DNA of 64,000 nt from Laccaria trichodermophora (lineage: Eukaryota; Basidiomycota; Agaricomycetes; Agaricales; Hydnangiaceae). Of this stretch, positions 54,983 to 64,000 are shown piece by piece; positions within the stretch are counted from its first letter, which is position 1, and each line of letters starts with the position of its first letter. The DNA lies in contig JACTVC010000014.1 in the NCBI GenBank assembly GCA_018417955.1, positions 372,001-436,000 of the forward strand. Direction: 5' to 3'. Made by a program: the position numbers and the translations under genes. Below the pieces are notes generated by a model. That model had not been told where the DNA came from and did not search any database. It worked only from the letters and a program-made list of their open reading frames with translations.

Positions 54983-57900
54983 CTATGCTGCTTGCAGTGC
55001 ATTTCCATAGTACCCTCCTTGTGCGTTCACATCTGCACCATTTTCTATCAAAAGCTTTGCAATGGCATTGTGACCACAAAATGATGCTGCCCAAAGTGCA
55101 TTTCCATACTCCCCTCCTTGTGCATTCACAATAGCCCCTTTTTTAATCAGAAGCATTACAATTGCCTTGTAACCCCAAGATGATGCTGCCTGGAGTGCAT
55201 TCCCATACTCTCCTCCTTGTGCATTTACATCTGCCCCATTCTCTATCAAAAGCATTACCAGTGCCTCATAACCCCAGGATGATGCTGCCTGTAGTGCATT
55301 TTCATACTCTCCTCCTTTTGCATTCACATCTGCCCCATTCTCCATCAAAAGCTTTACAATTGCCACATAACCCCAGGATGATGCTGCCTGAAGTGCATTT
55401 CCATAGTATCCTCCTTGTGCATTCACATCTGCCCCATTCTCTATCAAAAGCTTTACAATTGCCTCATAACCCCAGGATGATGCTGCCTGAAGTGCATTTC
55501 CATGCTCCCCTCCTTGTGCATTCACATCTGCCCCTTTCTCTATCAGAAGCTTTGCAATTGCCTCATGACCCCAACATAGTGATGCCTGAAGTATGTTTCC
55601 ATGCTCTTCTTCTTGAGCATTCACATTTGCCCCATTCTCTATCAAAAGCATTGCAGTTGCCTCTTGACCTTTGTATGATGCTGCCTGAAGTGCATTCCCA
55701 TGCTTTCCTCCTTGTGCATTCACATCTGCCCCATTCTCTATCAAAAGCTGTACAATTGCCTCATGACCCCAGGATGATGCTGCCTGAAGTGCAGTTCCAT
55801 GGTGTCCACCTTGTGCATTCACATCTGCTCCATTCTCTATCAAAAGCTTTGCAACTGCCTCATAACCCCAAGCTGATGCTGCTTGCAGTGCATTTCCATA
55901 CTCTCCTCCTTGTGCATTCACATCTGCCCCATTCTCTATTAGAAGCTTTGCAATTGCCTCATGACCCCAAAATAATGCTGCCTGAAGTACATTTCTTTGC
56001 TCTCCCCCTTGTGCATTTACATCTGCCCCATTCTCTATCAAAAGCTGTGCAATTGCCATGTGACCTTTGTATGATGCTGCCTGAAGTGCATTTCCATAGT
56101 TTCCTCCTTGTGCATTTACATCTGCCCCATTCTCTATCAAAAGCTTTGCAATTGCCATTTGACCCTTGTATGATGCTGCCTGAAGTAGATTTCCATACTC
56201 TCCTCCCTGTACATTCACATCTGCCCCATTCTCTATCAAAAGCTTTGCAATTGCCATGTGACCTTTGTATGATGCTGCCTGAAGTGCATTTTCATACTCT
56301 CCTCCTTTTGCATTCACATCTGCCCCAGTCTCTATCAAAATTCTAGCAATGGCCTCATGACCTTCATATGATGCTGCTTGAAGTGCATTTCCATAGTGTC
56401 CTCCTTGTGCATTCACATCTGCTCCATTCTCTATCAAAAGCTTTGCAATTGCCTCATGACCCTCATATGATGCCACCTGCAGCACATGCACATAATTTCC
56501 CTCCATCAATGTATTCACATCTCCTCCACTTTTTAGCAGACTAAGTGTAACTTTGGTCAGACCAGTTTGGCATGTGTAATAAAGAGGTGGCAAGTGTTTA
56601 GAAGCATTCCATGGATCATAAATCCTAACCCAATTAACATAAGAAGGACTGTCAGCAGTCAGAAGCTTTATCATTAATCCTGATAGAGATGATTCTTGAG
56701 ATTTATCATCATTACTTGATTGTACATGGAATATCCAGTTTTTTGCTGCATACTCCATAAGAGGAAAATCTGCATAATATACTGATCCTGTTCTTTCAGT
56801 TTGCAGAAGGTAGATAAGACAGGTCTGAGATATTGTAAAGTGAGAGAGCTCTTGGCTGAGGCTAAAAGCTTTCACTTGCTCATTATGATGTTCTTTAACA
56901 TGCTTAGACAAGAGATACTCCTTGATTGAGAAGTGTGCAAGCTTGATTTCGGCTGTTTTATGTTCAGTGTTGACTTCAATCTGGTGAAAATTTAAAACCT
57001 ACATTCTGATTCAATAACAAAACTAGAGCACATCTGCAAAACATCTGAGATATCTTCAATTTTATTTTCAGATTCAAATTGTGGTCCATTTTCAGCCATA
57101 TGATCAACAGTTACAGTTGCAGCAAGTTCCTCCAATGTCATTGGACGAATAGCAAAACACAACCATAGCAGAAATGTTTTGGTGTAGTTATAATCATTTT
57201 CATCAATCCCCAACAAGATCCAATCATATGTTTCATCCAAACCTTTAGGTAAGGTTTTCAGCTGTTTTCTGATTGCTGTCTTAGTGCGGCATTTTTTAAG
57301 CTCCATTAGCTGTAATGCAACCCATCGAAACCTGCATTTGAATTTAGCAAATATCCATGTAGGTACCAGGTAAAGAAACATACATTCCATCTGCTTGCTG
57401 TCTCAATGTCAACTGTATTTCATCCAGAATCTCTGGAGCCCATTTCTGCCAGTCAGACATAGTTTGAAGCTGATGGTGAAGATAGAGCTCAATGTCATGG
57501 TTTTCAGATGCTTTAGCCAGATCAACACAGTGGTAAGACTTGAATTTATCATTTATCTCTTTTTCTGGCCTGCTAGTAGTAATCAAGTGCAGCCTGACAT
57601 TTTCATTCTTATGCAATATGATAGTCTGAACCCAGTCAAGCACCTTAGCCCTTTCAGAGCATTCATCAAGAGCATCCAGGATAATATAGGCAGAGTCAAA
57701 GTCACTAAGAATCTTTTGGAGGACATTATGAAGATCATCAAGAGATGGCTGCTGATAGCCTTTGCCACAGTGAACATACAAGTCTGTCAAGATTGTTGGT
57801 ACACCATCTCCAGATTTAAGTGAGAATTGCCAAATGAGTGAACGAATCAGTTTATCATGCAGCTGTAATTCCTTTTGGGAGTCTCTTCCATCAAAAAAGA

Positions 57901-59310
57901 AATAAGCAGTTACAAGAGATGGCTGTGATTTCAGAAGATGATTGATGATGGCAGAGCTGGTGAAAAGTTCAATTAGCTTTATTTGAATATATGAAAGTAG
58001 TTATAGATATATACCTTAAAATGGTTTTACCACAACCAGCTTAACAATTGGTTAATTTGTAGCTGAAATGATATACTTTGATGGATAGCTTACATTTGCC
58101 TTTGATCCAGAGAAAACCAGGCTCTTCCAGCCACTTAGAGAAGCTCATTCCATTGAGAAACCATACACAGGAGGCTGGTTGATTCTGTAGAATTGCAGAT
58201 GCTGCATGGTAATTCCTGGAACTGTCAGGAGGGGAAAGCCAAGTACGAATATCTTTATCTAAAACAATGAGATAGATCAATCAAAATGATCAAACTGGCA
58301 TGTAAGAGAAGTTTCCATACCCAAGTCTACAACTCCCAAACAAGATGTTATTAAGGTCAATACAGTGCTGGATTTATTACATACCTTGATTATTGACATT
58401 TTGTATCCAAAGACCTATTACAATACAGTTGATGATCTTGAACATGAGACTGCCCAAATCAAACATACCATAGTTGTCACCAGTATTTACATTTTGAACT
58501 TGATTATAGTTATTTATCACACCAACCTCAGTTTTTGCTGGATAGTCTGCAATGTGAGCTGGCATATGTTATAACCATAAAAATTATTTGTGAAATTTAC
58601 GTGATGACTTCAGCCATGAAGGATCCACAATGGGAAGGTTGGATGATCCATCTATGCCAAGGCCATCAGTAACATTACAAAGTAGGGTTTCAAGGGAGCA
58701 CAGACCAGCCTTATGTAATGGGCCTTTAGATGATAATTGTCATGGACTGCATAAGGAGAAAAGTTAAAGAAATTGCACCAGCAACAGCCGTTTCTGCATC
58801 ATCCACTGTGCTAAATGTTGAAGGTATCGCATCAAATGGAAGAGTGCTTGGAATGTCAGTATTGATAGTACCGATGTTTGCATATTGGTACTTTGGCGAG
58901 CGAGCATAATGATCGGCCGATGCCAACCCCTTGTTGATGGGAAGGTTCGGTGGATAGGTGGTCGAGGTGGGCAGATAAACACTTCGAGCAACTATGCAAT
59001 ACTTGTTAGCCACTGTAAAGAAAATTTTGGGTGAACGCGGACTATTTCGTGATCGGTCTTCGGTGCGATGTTCGACTTGATCATAGCCAATGGTGGCAGC
59101 AGGGTCGTCAGTTATCTCACTAGGGACGACCGGTCCTACATCCACCGCGAGGTTGTCTGGAGATGGAGTCCTCAAGATGGGCGGGGCAGAGCGGTTAGCA
59201 GCGGCGCAATTGAGGTTCGCCGATTGAGGTTTCGGCGACCACAATCTTGCTACAGCCTTCTTAAGACCGCAAAGAGGCTCGAGTAAACAATCACTGGTTT
59301 GGTTAGACAT
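54983..59310 (-). CDS. NACHT-ankyrin NLR-like protein, copy 2
   Basis: Inverted paralogue of the gene at 4,314-9,040, with the same architecture and nearly the same exon lengths: 58,565-58,469, 58,414-58,385 (30 nt), 58,332-58,321 (12 nt), 58,258-58,094 (165 nt), 58,039-58,015 (25 nt), 57,956-57,384, 57,331-57,003 and 56,973-54,983. A CpG-rich first exon begins at 59,310 (MSNQTSDCLLEP), but how it joins 58,565 is uncertain. Translation could also start at the ATG at 58,565. Features: N-terminal GVINNYNQVQNVNTGDN, Walker A GKSGCGKT, Walker B LDALDEC (about 57,672), FLLWLCFAIRPMTLEEL (about 57,175), then about 15 full ankyrin repeats. The frame ends at a TAG within a repeat (LQAA-stop), so the array is shortened relative to its ancestor. 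The NACHT part is intact. Probable role: intracellular non-self recognition, by family analogy. Confidence 0.82.
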
Positions 59311-59319
59311 CGTAGACGA

Positions 59320-59890
59320 CTAGATGGAAGTTGAGAAGAAAGATGTGAACGTGGCAAAAGCATGTCACTGGTGGGTGCTATGTAATATCGTGACCACCGT
59401 GACTCACCTTGTTCCTTCCAGATTCCCTGGTGTCGGGGTCTATATTTCTTCCATTGCACTTGCGGCGACCTCTTTGTTGCAACCCTCCTATCCCTTCCTC
59501 TCACAATTTCGTCGCTCGCCTGCGCTACTCTATGCGCTCTCCGAGTCCCCTTTGATCTTATAGCCTTGTCACTCTCGAGCAGCATCATTTCCCATCCCAT
59601 TCGCACTCGGGCCGCTGAATGAACTTTACTTATACACTCCAATCTCAACACCGTCGACGTCGCCCATACCCCTCTGTTCCCTCAAGTTGTGCAGAGAAAC
59701 CTTTGCGTCGTTCTGACGCCCGGCCTCCCCCCCGATGTCAAAGTATCACCACAGAATTGTATCAATCCCATGGTCGATCGTTGCGTAACATCCCCGTCGA
59801 GCCTTTATACAAATCTTCGTCCTCCTCTGGTCAGCCGCCGCAGACATCGCCTCGCCATCCCCATCCGAACCCGGTGCCCGAGATCGACCT
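59320..59890. other. 5' flank of NLR copy 2, no gene
   Basis: CpG-rich sequence with no recognisable gene. It must hold the promoter of NLR copy 2. Confidence 0.35.
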
Positions 59891-59899
59891 GTAACAAAG

Positions 59900-60450
59900 A
59901 ACGACGCCTGCCAACAGTTCGCCCGATTTGGAGAAAACGGGGAGTGTGCACTTTTATGGTGGGGTGCCCTTCGTCTTCGTCGTTGACAGCGACGACTGCA
60001 AAAGCAGTGGTGTGGATGTTCTTCCAGCTACACCATGGGTGCACCCGATAGCAATACTGATGGTTTTAGCGACTACCAAAGGTGAGCTCTAGCCCACCAC
60101 CTCCCCGCTACACCCTTCTTGTTGGTTGATTGCATGACGACCTAGGGGTGAAAAAATGGATCGACGTGCGTCCTCTCACCCACCCCACCAACTGTATGGA
60201 CGGGAAACACGCAGGCAGCTTGTCCACCGAATGCCATGCAAACACGTCATCGAGATCCTCTGTACGGAGTTGAGGTTGGAACTCTGTGCGGAACCCCCCG
60301 TCTATAACTCCCAACTCACCGCTAACTTAATATTGGTATCTAGGCGCACAGGATAAAAGGCAAGAATGTATTTATTGTCTTTGACCTTGTGGGGCGGGGC
60401 AGTATTTGGAAACCTGGTATTACGAGTGGTATGTTGCGTTTGTCAAAGGG
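59900..60450 (+). pseudogene. Degraded copy of the small ankyrin (YGL242C-like) gene
   Basis: Two patches match the intact gene at 21.7-22.2 kb. CAAACACGTCATCGAGATCCT (60,240) matches the region encoding RKHVVESLL. CACAGGATAAAAGGCAAGAATG (about 60,349) matches the acceptor and start of the exon encoding IKDKNGF and is followed by a recognisable VLDL/IASG remnant (TTTGACCTTG..., ATTACGAGTGG). The frame is lost elsewhere. This copy stands between NLR copy 2 and the 1.1 kb repeated block, a place where NLR copy 1 has nothing comparable. Confidence 0.6.
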
Positions 60451-60789
60451 TCGCGGACGTGCACTGATCCGGTTACTAGTAGGTGGTGAGCGCGAAGTAG
60501 GATTGGGTTCGGGTTTGGATATCTGAGTTGGGCAACGTAGAAACTGTTGAAGATCAGTGGGTTGACTCAAGTTCACTAGACCTTCGTCAACACCAACACC
60601 GAACGCAACCATCCCGCTAGTCTCCTCCAGGGAATGCTACTTTTTACCCATTTTGGATATGGGATGTTCGATCTCTCCTGCTAAACAAATCTGGCTTGAG
60701 TTAGGTGGCCGCCTCTTTGCGACGTGCAACTTAGAGGATCACCAAGATCGCGACAGTGCCTGCCCTTCTCGCCAAGAATCGTTCTAGAC

Positions 60790-61900
60790 AGAGAGACCGG
60801 AAACTATGGTGCGTGTCGCGTTTTTCATCCTATCGAATTCGCTCATAGGTACATCAAGTATCCACCAATGTTCTTTGGGTGAAGCATCAGGAATGCTGGC
60901 TTCAAGTATGACCTGCGGTATACTCGGACGTGCCCTTGGCTTCAACTTCCACTTCAATTTATTTCTCTCGACCCCAAACCACGGGTTAAGCCCAATGGAA
61001 GCCTTTGGGAAACCTTGGGTGCGTTTTCGGTTGCAATCGTTCAAATGGTTCTTCAACACGTCTAATTCACATTTCAGGATGCAAGTACTTCCTTACCAGT
61101 ACTCCGATAAACATCAATGGGTTTCCATTCTCTCATGTGTTTACCCATTTTGCCTCTCATGAACGCACCTCCGTGATAGACTTTGGTTCAACGCCTTGCA
61201 AGAGTCGAGAATCGTGGTTGGATACGCACGAGCAAGAGTGCCCCCGCAGAAAAGTCACCTTTTTTCAAACATCCAAGCTTTCGCTGTTTGCAGTATCTCC
61301 ACTTATAGTAAGTATGTGTTATTTGGGGTAATGTCGTATCTTCTTTCGATAATTTATGACTGTAGCGGACGCCACGGATGCGGGATTTACCCTTCACATC
61401 GTGAAACCTCTTTGTGACTGGCGGTCTCGGTAGGAAAAGAGGGATGATGGGTGGACGTGATCGGTTCTCGAAGTGGCTGGTCGGTTCGATCTTTTATAGT
61501 CTATCCTGCTCGCATTTCAGGCTAACGCCGCGTTCAGCCCCACGACTCAGTCAACTTGGGAATCGATGCAGGCAAAACGCGGTGGCACGCCCCATACGCC
61601 AGTTGGAAGGTTTCCACGAGCCAAAACAAACTTCTGGTTCAAGTTTGGTGTCTAGCAGCTGCATAGAAGTCAAGCACGTTCAGCGGTTAACCTGACGTTT
61701 GCCGTCAGTCCCTTGGAGCGTAGAATTTCAGCGAATCGGAGTCTGTGAAGCCCCCACGTTCGTTGTGCACTCCGAATTGATTCTATAGTATGACGATGTC
61801 TACGACTTGAGGACCCCTGCAATACTCGAAGTGTTTATATGTATCACCTTCATTGCACGTCCTCAAGTCCAAGCGACGCCTCCTTCCAAGACCTGTGGAG
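60790..61900 (+). repeat. 1.1 kb block, inverted partner of 2,970-4,130
   Basis: Reverse-complement counterpart of the block upstream of NLR copy 1. Frames on both strands show some protein-like stretches: plus, NGFPFSHVFTHFASHERTSV and KVTFFQTSKLSLF; minus, IPDASPKEHWWILDVPMSEF near 60,900. None is intact, and strand of origin is uncertain. Confidence 0.65.
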
Positions 61901-62596
61901 GACCCGTCTGCGCTGCTCTTCTCCTCAAACAAAAGGCGGGTTAAAAGGGCAGAGTAATCCGTTGTTACGGAATGCGATGATGGGGCGGAGGGGGGAAGAT
62001 AGGCGGCAGAGGTTCGGGTGTGAAGGTGAGAATAGAAGCTTGCGAAAGGGCAAGCGGGGGCAAGTATGACCTAGTAACAAGCCAACGTAAAGTTTATCTA
62101 CGCCGTACTTAGTAGAGGCGAAAATTTTGTGGCATTATCACTAGTTGGACACTGAAAGATATTATTGAGATAGATGACTTGTAATTCAAGCTTCAGGACC
62201 AAAAAGCTTGTATTGAACTGAGGTAGAAATACATAGGCTACATATTACAGAGACAAGATGTGAACTTCCTCATTAGAAGACGCCATGTTTCCCCACTCGT
62301 TCATCCTCGTTGCTGGTAGCCCCACCTCCGACTCTGAACCTAAAAACTTTCCAGGTCAGGGTGTGTGCATCAGGATAGTGCGCATATAGAGTACACACAC
62401 TACTGATTGTGCGCATATATGATACCCACGTATTGTCGTTCCCTTCTCTGAAACGTACACCGGGGTTATCACGATGATACTCCAAGCAAGAGGAACAAAA
62501 AAAACTTGCGTTCAGCTTCCTGATGACACCTCCTTTCTTTTGTGTATCAAGTACCATCACGGTTACAGATCTCCACGGCTTCTGCGCCGCGTGCGT
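61901..62596. other. No gene recognised
   Basis: 3' flank of the kinase gene. The TGCGCATATAT/GTACACACAC stretch near 62,380-62,430 is mildly repetitive. No coding sequence is supported. Confidence 0.35.
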
Positions 62597-63619
62597 TTAG
62601 AAAAGAAGTTTAGACCGCAGTCGTTTCGGAAGGCCTGTCCAGTAAGTACGGTGAGCTCGTCGTTCTCGGACAGGCAGACACCAATGAGAACCGCTCACCA
62701 ATTTTATTACTACCAAACGGAACCAACGCATACGAAGCGCTCGCCACTCCCTTTGCATTCGTCGACGACATTGGATAATCAAGTATCACGGAAATGCGGT
62801 ACGCCAGACTTCCCTGCGTCAAAGCAAACACGAAGAAGGAAGGCGGAAGGAAAGAGTAGCCTCCAAAATCCACCGCTACGATGCCCCCATCCCCATTCGA
62901 CGTATCTTTCAGAAAGTTGACGTATTTCAGGTCTGAGGGGCAGAGACGTAGTCCATGTGTGGCGACTTCGTCACGGAAGTTGACGCGGGGTTTACGTTCT
63001 GTTATAGTGAGGATCTATGGGGTTTCGTTAGGTGCGAGAGGACAAGGGCGAGAAGAAAGAGAAGACTGACCCCATTCACATGATCCTCCAAGTCCCCTAC
63101 GGACTCATACTCAATATCAGCCAACCGATGACAGAAAAACGGGTGTTCGATCAGACCTCCCCCTACAGGCCCAGGCTTTCTTGAATCGGGGCTCGGGATA
63201 TTGATGAGGGTTTTGACAGCATCGCTAATGAGTACATCATCGGACTCCTCGCATTGCTTTCCGTAGATGAACTCCGAAACGATGAACCCAAAGCGCTTCC
63301 ACGTGAACGCGATATAAACGCGGGGAGCACGCACGGCATCGGTTGTGCATTTCGTGTTGTGGAGGTATTGAGAGACAAAGTTTTGGGTTCGGGCTTCGGC
63401 CATGGTTATTTCGCCTCCGTATTTGACCCAGATATCGCTGACGTCCGAATTTTGGTCGGAGGTCTTGGACAGAGTGAGTTGGACACCGCTGATGTTGGTG
63501 GCGGTTACTTGGCCCGGACCGAGTTTGAAGGATTGAGCGATTATTGTTGAGCAGTCTGGGATGTTTGCGGGCTTGTTTTTGTCGTTGATGAATACTACTG
63601 GCAAAACTTCGGAGGGCAT
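62597..63619 (-). CDS. APH-like protein kinase-fold protein
   Basis: Three exons, 63,619-63,071, 63,014-62,699 and 62,634-62,597, with GT-AG introns of 56 and 64 nt that keep frame (HVNG/ILTITER and NKIG/LPKRLRSKLLF), give about 300 residues. It has the fold pattern of aminoglycoside-phosphotransferase-like kinases expanded in basidiomycetes: a lysine-bearing strand DIWVKYGG, the C-helix EARTQNFV, hinge FGFIVSEFIYG, PGPVGGGLIEHPFF, the catalytic-loop region LCPSDLKYVNF (Asp and Asn kept, the usual His absent), and the metal-binding IVAVDFGGYSFLP. Substrate unknown. Start chosen at 63,619 (MPSEVLPVVFIND), the first ATG in frame. It is CpG-rich and without defects, so probably a functional host gene. 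Confidence 0.78.
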
Positions 63620-63639
63620 GCTGGAAAGTTGTGCTCGTC

Positions 63640-63927
63640 ACGGTGAAAAGTAGAGGAGGGACGGTTTACGAACTTTGGTTAACGTGACGATGACGACGAG
63701 TAACTTCTGGCGTACATGCAGTAGACTTGATCGAGAGTAAGGGGAACGCAAGAAAGAGCAGAGGGCAAGGTATTCGTGGTTACGTCATCTTGTCTTTTTC
63801 CTCACCGAACAAAGCAAAGGGTGCATCTATTAGACCAGCCCAGCACACAGAATGGATATAAAGAGTGAAGATAAGTAATGTCCCTGTGTCGGAATGAAGG
63901 AAAAATCAGTCGTAGTCGCCGTCATCA
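63640..63927. promoter_or_regulatory. Upstream region of the kinase gene
   Basis: About 290 bp without a frame lie between the kinase start and the last bases of the window. It presumably holds the kinase promoter. No specific element is identifiable. Confidence 0.35.
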
Positions 63928-64000
63928 TCATGGCATAATCATGTCAAAGTCGTAAACTCCCCCTCCTCCTCCTGTTCCCCTTCGCCTCCCCATCCCCACT
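63928..64000 (-). CDS. Possible 3' end of a neighbouring gene
   Basis: A minus-strand frame entering from the right edge reads Gly-rich, then GVYDFDMIMP and TGA at 63,930-63,928. It could be the C-terminus of a same-strand gene upstream of the kinase. Only about 24 codons are visible, so this is tentative. Confidence 0.25.
   Translation of the reverse strand, partial: VGMGRRRGTGGGGGVYDFDMIMP

Noticed and set aside
55162..56346. 394-codon plus-strand frame opposite the ankyrin array of NLR copy 2 (LPHSLSKALQLPH repeats)
   Set aside because: It is the antisense of a 99-bp coding repeat (33 codons exactly), so openness repeats by construction. The same frame type appears opposite copy 1 at 7,431-8,813.
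60784..61162. Plus and minus frames in the 1.1 kb flank block as a real gene
   Set aside because: Neither strand keeps an open frame in both copies, and similarity is spread across coding and non-coding frames alike, so it is annotated only as a repeated block.

Overview
The window looks like nuclear DNA from a basidiomycete fungus, most likely a mushroom-forming Agaricomycete. The evidence is short GT-AG introns (about 50-90 nt), a basidiomycete-type APH-like kinase, a YGL242C-like ankyrin protein, NACHT-ankyrin receptors, PIF/Harbinger and Tc1-like transposases, a chromodomain Ty3/Gypsy element, and TTAGGG-type telomeric repeats. The species cannot be told from the sequence.

Layout. Positions 1-4,130 hold pseudogene debris: a broken copy of the four-TM gene at 19-21 kb, two ~250 bp direct repeats, and a 1.1 kb block that recurs inverted at 60.8-61.9 kb. 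At 4,314-9,040 (+) lies a NACHT-ankyrin (NLR-like) gene with 22-23 ankyrin repeats. A transposon graveyard fills 9.3-18 kb: a PIF/Harbinger element with its Myb/SANT partner, a hAT MITE nested inside it, and palindromic elements filled with minisatellite. A CpG-rich island at 19.0-22.3 kb carries two apparently healthy divergent host genes, a MARVEL-like four-TM protein (-) and a small ankyrin protein (+). Decayed kelch-like and PB1-like genes follow at 23.2-26.2 kb.

From 26,218 to 40,671 there is a giant foldback (palindromic) element. Its arms are built of several minisatellites and centre near 38.15 kb. The left arm is split by a 9.4 kb DIRS/Ngaro-like retroelement (gag, RT-RNase H, tyrosine recombinase), which contains further insertions. 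Beyond it come a broken Tc1-like transposase (41.0-42.2 kb), a 2 kb TIR element with internal minisatellite (42.3-44.3 kb), poorly interpretable sequence, an internally deleted Gypsy chromovirus with both LTRs (48.05-51.2 kb), a decayed SANT-like gene and a Harbinger-type MITE. A second NACHT-ankyrin gene (59,310-54,983, -) mirrors the first. The right end has a broken copy of the small ankyrin gene, the inverted 1.1 kb block, and a three-exon APH-like kinase gene (62,597-63,619, -).

How the parts relate. The two NLR-like genes and their upstream blocks form an inverted segmental duplication (about 2.97-9.04 kb against 61.9-54.8 kb) that brackets the transposon-rich interior. Within that interior sits the smaller, nearly perfect palindrome. 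Almost every ORF in the interior shows the same decay, with arginine CGN codons turned into TGA, Cys, His, Trp or Gln. This points to long-term cytosine methylation of repeats. The NLR genes sit at the edges of this CpG-poor domain, with CpG-rich first exons and CpG-poor bodies.
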